Below are positions 1 to 8,677 of a DNA stretch of 64,000 nt, piece by piece. A program made the translations under genes and the position numbers. How positions within the stretch are numbered: the first letter of the stretch is position 1; every line of letters begins with the position of its first letter. Origin of the DNA: Wukongibacter sp050859025 (GTDB lineage: Bacteria; Bacillota; Clostridia; Peptostreptococcales; Caminicellaceae); contig NZ_CP138200.1 of NCBI RefSeq assembly GCF_050859025.1, forward strand, positions 4,278,001 to 4,342,000, written 5' to 3'. Under the pieces are notes generated by a model. That model did not search any database and had not been told where the DNA came from. It saw only the letters and a program-made list of their open reading frames with translations.

Positions 1-1683
1 CAATTCTTCAATTTCTTTAGCACTACTCATATTCATTACTTCTTTTGCAAACTGCTTCATATCTTCATATTTTAATGATTTGATTAATTTTCTTGCTGGA
101 AGTACTGATATTGGACTCATACTAAATTCATCTAATCCAAGTCCAAGAAGTATAGGTATCATTCTTTTATCTCCTGCCATTTCTCCACACATTCCAACCC
201 AAATACCTTCTTTATGCCCATTATCAATTACCATCTTTATAAGTCTTAAAACAGCCGGATTAAAAGGATTATAAAGATGATGAATCTTTTCATTCATTCT
301 GTCAACTGCCGTAGTATATTGGATTAAATCATTAGTTCCTATACTAAAGAAATCTACATGCTTTGCTAATATATCACTGGCAATTGCAGCAGAAGGAACT
401 TCGATCATCATTCCTACTTCTATGTCAGAAGAAAAATCTATTCCTTCTTTAGTTAGGTCTTTCTTTACCTTTTCAAGTACTTTCTTTGCTTCTAATAGTT
501 CCTCTAAACTAGAAATCATAGGGAACATAATTTTTAAATTCCCATATATACTTGCTCTAAGCAATGCCCTCAACTGAGTCTTAAATATATCCTGTCTGTC
601 TAGACATAACCTTATAGCTCTATACCCTAAGAATGGATTCATCTCTTCATCAAACTTCAAATATGAAAGTTCTTTATCTCCACCTATATCTAAGGTTCTT
701 ATTACCGCTGGTTTCGGATTAATTGACTCTAGCACTTCTTTATATGCATTAAACTGTTCTTCCTCTGTTGGAAGAGAATCTCTATCCATGTATATAAACT
801 CTGTTCTATAAAGCCCTACTCCTTCGGCATCATTCTTCTGAAGACCTTCTACATCCTTAGGTGTACCAATATTACCCGCTAGTTCTACTTTTCTTTCATC
901 AATTGTTATACTAATCTGACCCTTTAATGATTCCAATTCTTTCTTTTCCTCTTCATATTTTGCTTTTAGGTTTTTATAGTAATCAATTTCTTCTACACTT
1001 GGATTAATTAAAACTTCACCCAGTTCCCCATTGAATACTACGAAATCTCCATCCTTCAATGTCTGCGTAACTGTTTTCAGTCCTACAACAGCAGGTATTT
1101 CAAGAGATCTGGCCATTATAGCCGTATGAGATGTTCTTCCCCCAATGTTTGTAAGAAATCCTAGTACCTTTTCCTTATCCATAGTTGCTGTTTCAGATGG
1201 AGTTAGATCATTTGAAACCAATATAACCTCTTCGTCTAAAACCGATAGGTCTATTACCTTTATACCTAATAGATTTCTAAGCACTCTATCGGATACATCT
1301 CTAATATCTGCAGCTCTTTCTCTCATATAATCATTATCCATAGATTCAAAAATTGATACAAATTGATTTATTATTTCTTTAAAGCTATATTCTGCATTTA
1401 ACTTTTCTGCTTCAATTTTATCTATGGTTTTTGAAATTAATTCAGGGTCTTCAAGAACCAATATATGTGCATCAAAAATAGCAGCCTTTTCTGGACCAAA
1501 TTCATTCATAGCTTTATCTCTTATATTTGATAATTCTCTCTTAGATTTTTCAACAGCATCCGAGAATCTATTTTTCTCATTTTCTGTACTTTCTATATAT
1601 TTTTTTTCTACCACTAATTCTTCATTTTGTATTACTAAAACCTTTCCCAAGGCTATTCCTGGAGAAGCTCCTGTACCTTTCAT
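1..1683 (-). CDS. ptsI: PTS enzyme I (phosphoenolpyruvate-protein phosphotransferase), 3' end cut by window edge
   Basis: Enzyme I takes phosphate from phosphoenolpyruvate and passes it to HPr in the cytoplasm. The reading frame stays open to the first base of the window, giving 561 residues; the family is usually about 570-575, so only a short tail is missing. The active histidine lies in GGRTSHTAIMARS at about residue 186. The C-terminal PEP-binding half shows GMMIEVPSAA, SIGTNDLIQYT and the conserved cysteine motif VGMCGEMAGD. There are two adjacent ATG codons; the second (1683) lies 7 bases after GGAGG and is preferred over 1686. It starts 16 bases after the ptsH stop and is clearly in the same operon. 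Confidence 0.97.
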   Translation of the reverse strand, partial: MKGTGASPGIALGKVLVIQNEELVVEKKYIESTENEKNRFSDAVEKSKRELSNIRDKAMNEFGPEKAAIFDAHILVLEDPELISKTIDKIEAEKLNAEYSFKEIINQFVSIFESMDNDYMRERAADIRDVSDRVLRNLLGIKVIDLSVLDEEVILVSNDLTPSETATMDKEKVLGFLTNIGGRTSHTAIMARSLEIPAVVGLKTVTQTLKDGDFVVFNGELGEVLINPSVEEIDYYKNLKAKYEEEKKELESLKGQISITIDERKVELAGNIGTPKDVEGLQKNDAEGVGLYRTEFIYMDRDSLPTEEEQFNAYKEVLESINPKPAVIRTLDIGGDKELSYLKFDEEMNPFLGYRAIRLCLDRQDIFKTQLRALLRASIYGNLKIMFPMISSLEELLEAKKVLEKVKKDLTKEGIDFSSDIEVGMMIEVPSAAIASDILAKHVDFFSIGTNDLIQYTTAVDRMNEKIHHLYNPFNPAVLRLIKMVIDNGHKEGIWVGMCGEMAGDKRMIPILLGLGLDEFSMSPISVLPARKLIKSLKYEDMKQFAKEVMNMSSAKEIEEL

Positions 1684-1699
1684 CATAATTCCTCCTTTT

Positions 1700-1963
1700 T
1701 TATGCCTCGTCAAAATTTGATTCAATAAGCTTAACTAAAGTTTCCATAGCCTCTTCTTCATCTTCCCCATTTACTATAATTTTCATTTCATCGCCCTTTT
1801 TAAGTCCTAGACTTAAAATGTTCATAATAGATTTTGCATTTAATGATGACCCATTAAATTCTATATTTATTGCTGAATTGAATTGTGCTGCTGTTTTTAC
1901 TAAAATAGCCGCTGGTCTAGCATGTAATCCACTTTCACTTAACACTTTTACTAATTTTTCCAT
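1700..1963 (-). CDS. ptsH: Phosphocarrier protein HPr
   Basis: An 87-residue phosphocarrier that relays phosphate from enzyme I to the sugar-specific IIA domain. The catalytic histidine is His14 in ESGLHARPA. The regulatory serine, the target of HPr kinase in Firmicutes, is Ser45 in NAKSIMNILSLG, so a catabolite-repression role is expected. A clear GGAGG lies just before the ATG. It sits between ptsG and ptsI. The protein has normal family length and no oddities. Confidence 0.98.
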   Translation of the reverse strand: MEKLVKVLSESGLHARPAAILVKTAAQFNSAINIEFNGSSLNAKSIMNILSLGLKKGDEMKIIVNGEDEEEAMETLVKLIESNFDEA

Positions 1964-2043
1964 TTTTACTACCTCCTAATTTTTTATATTATTAAAACTT
2001 TACATTCTACAAAACAACTTTTTTATCTTATATATTTTTTAAG

Positions 2044-2057
2044 AGCCTATTGAGGCT
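2044..2057 (-). other. Short intercistronic hairpin between ptsG and ptsH
   Basis: AGCCT-ATTG-AGGCT forms a 5-bp stem with a 4-base loop in the gap between the ptsG stop and ptsH. On the minus strand it is followed by CTTAAAAAATA, which is not a U tract. It may be a processing or partial-attenuation site that lets ptsH and ptsI be expressed differently from ptsG; this is inference. Confidence 0.35.
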
Positions 2058-2094
2058 TAGTCTTAAAAGATTAGTTCATATTACTAAATATTAG

Positions 2095-4110
2095 CTATTT
2101 AATTTCTATTATATCTTCTTCTCCAGCCTTCACTTCATTTCCTGCTTTAAAGAATATTGATTCTCCTTCTGAAAGATTTGTAAATATAATAGGTGTGATA
2201 ACAGAAGGCACTCTATCCTTTACTTCATTTAGGTTCACACGAAGTATTGCTTGTCCTGCCTTTATTATATCTCCTTGTTTTACAAGAATTTTAAAACCTT
2301 CTCCTTCAAGTTTCACTGTATCAATACCAAAGTGAATCAGAACTTCACGATTATTATCTGCAACAATACCTATAGCATGTTTAGTTGGAAATACCGTTGT
2401 TATCTTACCGTTTACTGGAGATACAACCTCACCTTTTTTAGGTTCTATGGCAAATCCATCACCCATCATTTTGTTCGAAAATACTTGATCTGGTACATCT
2501 TTTAGCTCTAGAAGCCTTCCAGTTAATGGAGAAACAAATGTATCTTTTCCTATAATTCCATCGCTAATTGCTTCTGTCACATCTACTGATGTTATTGTTT
2601 TCCCTTCCATCACATCTCTAATCTGTGTTTTTAATTGATCTGATTTCGGTCCAAATATAGCTTGTATATTGTTTCCAACTTCTAGCACCCCTGCAGCTCC
2701 TAAAGCCTTAATACGTTCTTTATCTACTTTCTTTATATCATTTACACTTACACGTAGACGAGTAATACATGCATCTAAGCTTTTAATATTTTCATTTCCG
2801 CCTAGTGCGTCTAATACGTTTACTGCAAGACTTCCTGCCTCAACTGCTACATTATCGTTGGTTTCACTCTCTTCACGGCCTGGTGTTTTAATATCCCATT
2901 TTCTAATTGCAAATCTAAAACCAAAGTAATAAATAAGGAAAAATACTATTCCTACTGGAATTACTAGATACCAAGCAGTTCTATTTGGTAAAACTCCAAA
3001 TAATAAATAGTCAATAATTCCACCTGAGAAGGTCATACCAATCTTAATATTTAGAATATGCATAGTCATAAATGATAATCCTGCAAATAATGCATGGACT
3101 GCGAATAACATTGGTGCTACAAATAGGAATGTAAATTCAAGTGGTTCGGTAATACCTGTTAAAAATGATGTAAGAGCTGCTGATGCCATAATACCTGCAA
3201 CTATTTTTTTCTTTTCTGGTCTTGCTTCTTTGTACATTGCTAATGCTGCCCCTGGTAATCCAAACATCATAAACGGGAATTTCCCTGTCATAAATGTCCC
3301 TGCAGTAAAGGGTACATTATCCGTTAATTGTTTGAAGAAAATCGCTTGATCTCCTCTGACTAGTTCCCCTGCTTTCGTAGTATACTCCCCAAATTCAAAC
3401 CAAAACGGTGAGTAGAAAATATGATGAAGTCCAAAAGGAATTAAAGAACGCTCAATGACACCAAATATAAAGGCTGCTAAGGTTTTGTTTGTATCAATCA
3501 TGCTACGTGAAAATGTATCTAATGCTCCCTGAATTAGAGGCCATACAAAAATCATAGCAAGACCTAAAACAATTGATGATGCTGCTGTAATAATTGGAAC
3601 GAATCTTTTTCCTGCAAAGAAGCCTAGATATGGTGGTAACTCAATATTATAATATTTTTTATAAAGACTGGCTGCCATAATCCCTACAATAACTCCACCA
3701 AACACTCCTGTCTGAAGGGTAGGAATACCTAATATTTCTGTAAATGCACGACTATTTTCAACTATTTCTGGTTTCATAGCTTGGGATAAAACTCCCATTG
3801 TAACATTCATGATTAAATACCCAATTGTTGCTGCTATTCCAGCTACACCTTCTCCTCCAGCTAATCCTACAGCTACACCTATTGCAAATAGTAATGGAAG
3901 ATTTCCAAATACTATACCACCGGTTTGCTCCATAAGACTAGCTACCAATTGAAATCCATCTCCACCTAATGCTGGAATTTTTTCTAACAAGAATGGATTT
4001 TGAATTGTAGCTCCAAGTGCTAGCAATATTCCAGCGGCTGGCAGCAATGCAACTGGCAACATTAGGGCTTTTCCAACCTGTTGCAAAACTCCAAATACTC
4101 TTTTAAACAT
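2095..4110 (-). CDS. ptsG: Glucose-type PTS permease, fused IIC-IIB-IIA
   Basis: A 671-residue single-chain PTS permease that imports and phosphorylates a hexose, probably glucose. Residues 1 to about 405 are the membrane IIC domain, with conserved PFGLHHIFYSPFW and GITEPLEFTF. The IIB domain carries the phosphocysteine Cys448 in DACITRLRVSV. The C-terminal IIA domain carries His578 (PTKHAIG) and the active His593 (IHFGIDTV). AAGGAG lies upstream of the ATG. Glucose rather than N-acetylglucosamine specificity is supported by the GlcT gene and RAT leader directly upstream and by ptsH-ptsI downstream, the same layout as Bacillus subtilis glcT-ptsGHI. Specificity remains an inference. Confidence 0.94.
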   Translation of the reverse strand: MFKRVFGVLQQVGKALMLPVALLPAAGILLALGATIQNPFLLEKIPALGGDGFQLVASLMEQTGGIVFGNLPLLFAIGVAVGLAGGEGVAGIAATIGYLIMNVTMGVLSQAMKPEIVENSRAFTEILGIPTLQTGVFGGVIVGIMAASLYKKYYNIELPPYLGFFAGKRFVPIITAASSIVLGLAMIFVWPLIQGALDTFSRSMIDTNKTLAAFIFGVIERSLIPFGLHHIFYSPFWFEFGEYTTKAGELVRGDQAIFFKQLTDNVPFTAGTFMTGKFPFMMFGLPGAALAMYKEARPEKKKIVAGIMASAALTSFLTGITEPLEFTFLFVAPMLFAVHALFAGLSFMTMHILNIKIGMTFSGGIIDYLLFGVLPNRTAWYLVIPVGIVFFLIYYFGFRFAIRKWDIKTPGREESETNDNVAVEAGSLAVNVLDALGGNENIKSLDACITRLRVSVNDIKKVDKERIKALGAAGVLEVGNNIQAIFGPKSDQLKTQIRDVMEGKTITSVDVTEAISDGIIGKDTFVSPLTGRLLELKDVPDQVFSNKMMGDGFAIEPKKGEVVSPVNGKITTVFPTKHAIGIVADNNREVLIHFGIDTVKLEGEGFKILVKQGDIIKAGQAILRVNLNEVKDRVPSVITPIIFTNLSEGESIFFKAGNEVKAGEEDIIEIK

Positions 4111-4250
4111 CAGTACATCTCCTTTTCTTTTTGGGATAATATAACAAAGTCTGTATCTATATTAGTAAAATGGACTTTGCCTGAACACATAAAAGAAATT
4201 ATATTTACTTACTATTTCAATGGGTTTATAATTTCCTATGCATAATAAAA

Positions 4251-4315
4251 AGGCATGAGCAAAAGAGTGAAATAATTATCAATTACTATTTCACAAAAAT
4301 CTTTTACTCATGCCT
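4251..4315 (-). terminator. Leader terminator of ptsG (antitermination-controlled)
   Basis: A long imperfect hairpin on the minus strand: the arms AGGCATGAGTAAAAG and CTTTTGCTCATGCCT enclose an inner GTGAAATA/TATTTCAC stem and are followed by TTTTTATT. It lies between glcT and ptsG. Its upstream arm is shared with the RAT sequence, so the two structures are mutually exclusive. Confidence 0.9.
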
Positions 4316-4334
4316 GATCGAATCAGTAACATGT
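4300..4334 (-). promoter_or_regulatory. RAT antiterminator, GlcT-binding site
   Basis: On the minus strand the leader reads ATGTTACTGATTCGATC followed by AGGCATGAGT. This resembles the ribonucleic antiterminator bound by GlcT upstream of ptsG in Bacillus. It overlaps the first arm of the terminator at 4251-4315. Dimeric GlcT is expected to stabilise it when glucose is present and so allow read-through into ptsG-ptsH-ptsI. Confidence 0.88.
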
Positions 4335-4446
4335 AAAAATATATTTATTTATGTTTAGCATATATGCATTTTATCATAAAACGTTTTCTTAATCAATGCC
4401 TTTTTAATTATTTTTCTATGTTATTCTGCATTTTTCGACACAAAAA

Positions 4447-5274
4447 CTAGGAATTCATTTTATGTAGATGTATAGCAATATATCCAATTTCGCTTTCAGG
4501 TATCTTCGTCTTTAATGTATTTTCAATAATTTTTACTATATAATAGGCTACACTAAATTCCTTTTTAAGATCTTCTTCTAGCTTATGTAAAAACTTATTC
4601 TCATGAAATTTCTTACTACATGACCTATCTATTACTCCCATTAGATGCATAACAAATCTCCTACAAAGAAAGGAGTTTTTCTCTAAACTAATTTCTAATT
4701 TTTTTTCTACTAAGTCCAATATTTCACTTATCATCTTTGAATGCTCTAAAGCCTCATTTTTACTTTTATCCTTTCGCACTCCATATATATGTAAAGTAAG
4801 AAAACCAATTTCTGATTCTGGAATATTAATTTCTAAATCTTCTTCTAATACTAAGACAGCTTTTTTAGCTAGTTTATATTCTTCTGGATATAGAAGTTCT
4901 ATTTCATATAAGAATGGGTTTACAATCTCAATTCCTTCTTTTAATCTTTTTATTGCAAAATTTATATGATCTATTAATGCAAGATATGTATGATTTTCTA
5001 CTATTTCTTTCATCTCAGCTTTAAGTATTTCAATTATCTTTTGAGTTGTTTCTATTATTTGAGGGTCTACTGTTGTTATGAAGCTCTCATATTCATCTTC
5101 ATTTAGCCCTTTTAGGGCTATAAACTTTTCTTCTATATTATCAAAGTCCTTCAGTAAAGTATTCTTTTTTCTTCCAAAACCAATTCCTTTACCTACAAGA
5201 ATATAGTTTTGATTATTTCTTTGTACTAGTAAAACATTGTTATTTAAGGCTTTTTTTATTAGATATCCTTCCAT
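4447..5274 (-). CDS. glcT: BglG/LicT-family transcription antiterminator, GlcT
   Basis: A 275-residue RNA-binding antiterminator. The N-terminal 55-60 residues are the CAT RNA-binding domain (ALNNNVLLVQRNNQ, VGKGIGFGRKK). Two PTS-regulation domains follow, with the histidines that accept phosphate visible in LIDHINFAIKRL and LTLHIYGV (PRD1) and RFVMHLMGVIDR and IAIHLHKM (PRD2). The gene is immediately upstream of the ptsG leader, which carries a matching RAT site, so ptsG is its target. The ATG follows TTGGGGGAG. A sigma-A-like promoter lies about 85 bases upstream. Confidence 0.93.
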   Translation of the reverse strand: MEGYLIKKALNNNVLLVQRNNQNYILVGKGIGFGRKKNTLLKDFDNIEEKFIALKGLNEDEYESFITTVDPQIIETTQKIIEILKAEMKEIVENHTYLALIDHINFAIKRLKEGIEIVNPFLYEIELLYPEEYKLAKKAVLVLEEDLEINIPESEIGFLTLHIYGVRKDKSKNEALEHSKMISEILDLVEKKLEISLEKNSFLCRRFVMHLMGVIDRSCSKKFHENKFLHKLEEDLKKEFSVAYYIVKIIENTLKTKIPESEIGYIAIHLHKMNS

Positions 5275-5356
5275 AAAACTCCCCCAATTAACTTTATCAA
5301 ATTGTCAGATCCTCAATATACCTATTCTTTTGAAAAAAGCAATTTCAGCTATGAAT

Positions 5357-5385
5357 ATTATGCAATTTACTTAATTATTTGTCAA
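5357..5385 (-). promoter_or_regulatory. Sigma-A promoter for glcT
   Basis: Minus-strand TTGACA (5380-5385), a 17-base spacer and CATAAT (5357-5362). It sits upstream of glcT, and the match to the vegetative consensus is nearly perfect. Confidence 0.75.
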
Positions 5386-5387
5386 TA

Positions 5388-5439
5388 AAAATATTTCACC
5401 CTCATAATAGTTTTACCCATTGTGAATGTGAAATATTTT
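5388..5439. promoter_or_regulatory. Inverted repeat just upstream of the glcT -35 box
   Basis: AAAATATTTCAC (5388-5399) and GTGAAATATTTT (5428-5439) are a perfect 12-bp inverted repeat spaced by 28 bases. The inner arm ends a few bases before the glcT -35 element. It could be an operator or a cruciform-prone site; no known regulator motif was recognised. Confidence 0.4.
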
Positions 5440-5494
5440 ATCTTATCAAAAAAATGGTATCTTAAAATGATGAATTTTCAAGGTATTTAGAACC

Positions 5495-5596
5495 TATAGA
5501 AGTCACAATAAATCTTTTACATTTTGATTCCTTTAAAAGCCTTGAAACCTTGGCTGTTCAAAAAATCAAAATGTAGATTTATAAGTGCGTTCTATA
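5495..5596. repeat. Family A palindromic element, copy 1 (102 bp)
   Basis: Starts TATAGAA and ends TTCTATA. The two ends are inverted repeats of each other for about 30 bases (ATAAATCT, ACATTTTGATT). The centre carries TTGAAACCTTGGCTGTTCAA. It is nearly identical to the copy at 8537-8638 on the other side of uvrA. The element looks like a non-autonomous miniature transposable element; there is no coding capacity. Confidence 0.8.
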
Positions 5597-5614
5597 TATA
5601 AACTACTTCCTTAA

Positions 5615-5692
5615 ATTCAAGACCTTAAACTCCATTCATTCTAAGATACCTTTAGGCTAAACTCATGAACTCTATCTATGATGCCAATCCCT
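5615..5692. repeat. Degenerate family E hairpin downstream of uvrA
   Basis: CCTTAAACTCCATTCATTC followed by CTAAACTCATGA and CTATGATGCC parallels the element at 15665-15741, though the stem has decayed. It lies directly after the uvrA stop and may act as its terminator. No other feature was seen in the 5275-5695 gap beyond the promoter, the inverted repeat and the repeats listed. Confidence 0.45.
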
Positions 5693-5695
5693 CAT

Positions 5696-8515
5696 TTATA
5701 AAACTTTTTTAAGAAACTGACCTGTATAAGAGCCTTTTACCGCAGCAACTTCCTCTGGCGTACCTGTAGCAACTATAGTTCCACCTCTGTCTCCTCCTTC
5801 AGGCCCTAAGTCAATAATATGGTCACAGGATTTTATAACATCAAGGTTGTGCTCTATAACTACTACAGTGTTACCTCCTTCAACAAGTCTTATCAGTAGG
5901 CCAATTAATCTCTCTACATCGGCCATATGAAGACCTGTAGTCGGCTCATCAAGAATATACAAGGTTTTTCCTGTACTTCTCTTGCTAAGCTCAGTTGCCA
6001 ATTTAATTCTTTGGGCTTCACCACCAGAAAGCTGTGTTGATGGTTGTCCTAGTCTTATATAGCCTAAGCCAACATCATTTAGGGTTTCTAGTTTCCTCTT
6101 TATTTTCGGAATGTTTTCGAAAAAGTCTAGTGATTCTTCGACAGTCATGTTAAGTACATCGGATATAGTCTTACCTTTATATTTTACCTCTAGGGTTTCT
6201 CTATTATATCTCTTCCCCTTACAAACATCACATTGCACATATACATCGGGTAAGAAGTGCATTTCAATCTTGAGTATACCATCTCCCTTGCAGGCTTCGC
6301 ATCTACCACCTTTTACATTAAAACTAAACCTTCCTTTTTGATAACCACGTACCTTTGCTTCTGGAACCTGTGCAAACAAGTCCCTTATATAATCGAACAC
6401 CCCCGTATAAGTCGCAGGATTTGACCTTGGTGTTCTACCTATAGGAGATTGATCTATATCAATAACCTTATCAATGTGCTCAATACCCTTTATGCTTTTG
6501 TGACTGCCAGGTTTCTTTTTAGCCCTATGAAGCTCCATTGCTATCTTTTTGTATAGTATTTCATTAATAAGAGTACTTTTACCAGATCCTGAAACACCTG
6601 TAACACATGTAAATACACCAAGTGGAAACTCAGCACTTATTTTCTTAAGATTATTTTCTCTTGCTCCAATTACTTTAATGGACTTGCCATTTGGAGTTCT
6701 TCTATTGTCAGGTATTTTTATTCCTTTTCTACCGCTCAAATACTGTCCAGTTATCGAGTTCTCATTATCCTTAATTTCCTCAACTGTACCTTCTGCTATT
6801 ATATGCCCACCATGCTCTCCTGCACCTGGCCCTATATCTATAACGTAATCAGCAGCATAAATTGTATCCTCATCATGCTCAACTACAATTAAGGTGTTCC
6901 CTATATCAGTGAGATTTCTTAATGTTTTAAGAAGTCTCTCATTATCTTTTTGATGAAGTCCTATGCTAGGCTCATCCAATATATAAAGTACTCCAACAAG
7001 ACCAGAGCCTATCTGTGTTGCAAGTCTTATTCGTTGAGATTCTCCACCTGAAAGAGTCCCAGCTGAACGAGATAGTGTTAAATAATCTAGTCCAACGTCT
7101 GCCAAAAAATTAAGTCTTCCCCTTATTTCCTTTAATATCTGTTCTGCTATTATTTCATCTTTTTCATTCAGCTCTAGACTGTTAAAAAATTCTACAGCCT
7201 TTCTAACAGATAAATCCGTTACATCGGAAATATTTCTATTTCCTACGGTTACAGCTAAAGACTCATCGCTTAGTCTTGCCCCTTTACATTTTTCACAGGC
7301 ATTAAGACTCATATATTCTTCAATTTTATTTCTAATATAGTCAGAATTAGTCTCCCTATATCTTCTTTCCAAATTCTTAATTATCCCTTCAAAGGGAGCC
7401 TTGTATTTTCTAAAACCATATTTACTCTCATAACTAAACTGAATTGTTCTTTCTTTTGTACCATATAGAAGTTCATCAATAAAACCCTGTGGAAGTTCAT
7501 TAATAGGCGTTTCTGTATCTACATTATGATCTTTAGCCAAAGCCTCTACCATTTGCTGGTAATAAGTACCTTCTCCACTATTTGCTATAGGTGCAATTGC
7601 GCCTTCTTTAATAGACAATGCTTTATTAGGTATTACCATTTCAGGGTCTACCTTAAGGAGATATCCTATTCCTTTACAGGATGGGCAAGCACCATAGGGG
7701 CTATTAAATGAGAACATCCTTGGCTCAAGCTCTCCAATACCTATTCCATGTTCAGGACAAGAAAATTTGGTATTGAAAAGCATATCCTCACCATCGATAA
7801 TATTAATAATTACTAAGCCTTCAGAAAGCTTGAGTGCAGTTTCTAATGAATCAGCAAGCCTCTTTTCAATACCATCTTTAATAACTAGTCTATCAATTAC
7901 AACTTCAATAGTATGTTTTTTGTTCTTCTCCAATTCAATTTCCTCAAACACTTCTCTAAGCTGTCCATCCACTCTAATTCTAACATAGCCGTCCTTTTTT
8001 ATTCTTTCTAGCTCTCTCTTGTGTTCTCCCTTTTTTCCCCTGATTATAGGTGATAGGATTTGAATCTTCGTCCTCTCTTCTAATTCTAAAACCTTGTCGA
8101 CTATCTGATCTACGGTTTGTTGTGATATTTCAACCCCACATTTTGGACAATGTGGAATCCCTATTCTGGCATAAAGTAATCTTAGATAGTCATAAATTTC
8201 AGTTACCGTACCAACTGTTGATCGTGGATTTTTACTTGTGGTCTTTTGATCTATTGATATTGCCGGGGATAACCCTTCAATATATTCGACGTTCGGCTTT
8301 TCCATCTGACCTAAAAACTGTCTAGCATAGGCAGACAAGCTCTCAACATATCGTCTTTGCCCTTCTGCATATATGGTATCAAAAGCTAGAGAAGATTTTC
8401 CGGAACCGCTAAGACCCGTAACTACCACTAGCTTATCTCTTGGAATTTTCACATCAATATTTTTTAGATTATGCTCTTTAGCACCCCTGACATATATATG
8501 ATTTTTAGACATCAT
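5696..8515 (-). CDS. uvrA: Excinuclease ABC subunit A
   Basis: UvrA, 939 residues, the usual family length. It is the damage-sensing ATPase of nucleotide excision repair and loads UvrB. There are two ABC ATPase modules: Walker A GLSGSGKSS at residues 34-42 and GVSGSGKST in the second half, with signatures SGGESQRIRLA and SGGEAQRIKLA. Zinc-binding CxxC pairs are visible (CPKC, CPSC, CEKC, CEAC, CDVC). The start is one of two adjacent ATGs after GAGGTG. It follows uvrB after a gap that holds a family A palindromic element. Confidence 0.99.
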   Translation of the reverse strand: MMSKNHIYVRGAKEHNLKNIDVKIPRDKLVVVTGLSGSGKSSLAFDTIYAEGQRRYVESLSAYARQFLGQMEKPNVEYIEGLSPAISIDQKTTSKNPRSTVGTVTEIYDYLRLLYARIGIPHCPKCGVEISQQTVDQIVDKVLELEERTKIQILSPIIRGKKGEHKRELERIKKDGYVRIRVDGQLREVFEEIELEKNKKHTIEVVIDRLVIKDGIEKRLADSLETALKLSEGLVIINIIDGEDMLFNTKFSCPEHGIGIGELEPRMFSFNSPYGACPSCKGIGYLLKVDPEMVIPNKALSIKEGAIAPIANSGEGTYYQQMVEALAKDHNVDTETPINELPQGFIDELLYGTKERTIQFSYESKYGFRKYKAPFEGIIKNLERRYRETNSDYIRNKIEEYMSLNACEKCKGARLSDESLAVTVGNRNISDVTDLSVRKAVEFFNSLELNEKDEIIAEQILKEIRGRLNFLADVGLDYLTLSRSAGTLSGGESQRIRLATQIGSGLVGVLYILDEPSIGLHQKDNERLLKTLRNLTDIGNTLIVVEHDEDTIYAADYVIDIGPGAGEHGGHIIAEGTVEEIKDNENSITGQYLSGRKGIKIPDNRRTPNGKSIKVIGARENNLKKISAEFPLGVFTCVTGVSGSGKSTLINEILYKKIAMELHRAKKKPGSHKSIKGIEHIDKVIDIDQSPIGRTPRSNPATYTGVFDYIRDLFAQVPEAKVRGYQKGRFSFNVKGGRCEACKGDGILKIEMHFLPDVYVQCDVCKGKRYNRETLEVKYKGKTISDVLNMTVEESLDFFENIPKIKRKLETLNDVGLGYIRLGQPSTQLSGGEAQRIKLATELSKRSTGKTLYILDEPTTGLHMADVERLIGLLIRLVEGGNTVVVIEHNLDVIKSCDHIIDLGPEGGDRGGTIVATGTPEEVAAVKGSYTGQFLKKVL

Positions 8516-8536
8516 TTACACCTCACAAATTCTCAC

Positions 8537-8638
8537 TATAGAAATCGTAATAAATCTTTTACATTTTGATTCCTTGAAAAGCCTTGAATCATTGGCTATT
8601 CAAAAAATCAAAATGTAGATTTATAAGTACGTTCTATA
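8537..8638. repeat. Family A palindromic element, copy 2 (102 bp), between uvrB and uvrA
   Basis: TATAGAA...TTCTATA ends and the same arms and centre as copy 1 (5495-5596), at exactly the same length. If transcribed with uvrB-uvrA it would fold into a hairpin of about 100 nt in the intercistronic RNA. Confidence 0.82.
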
Positions 8639-8677
8639 TATATAATAAGTTCTTTACACTAATAACTATTTTTTTGA

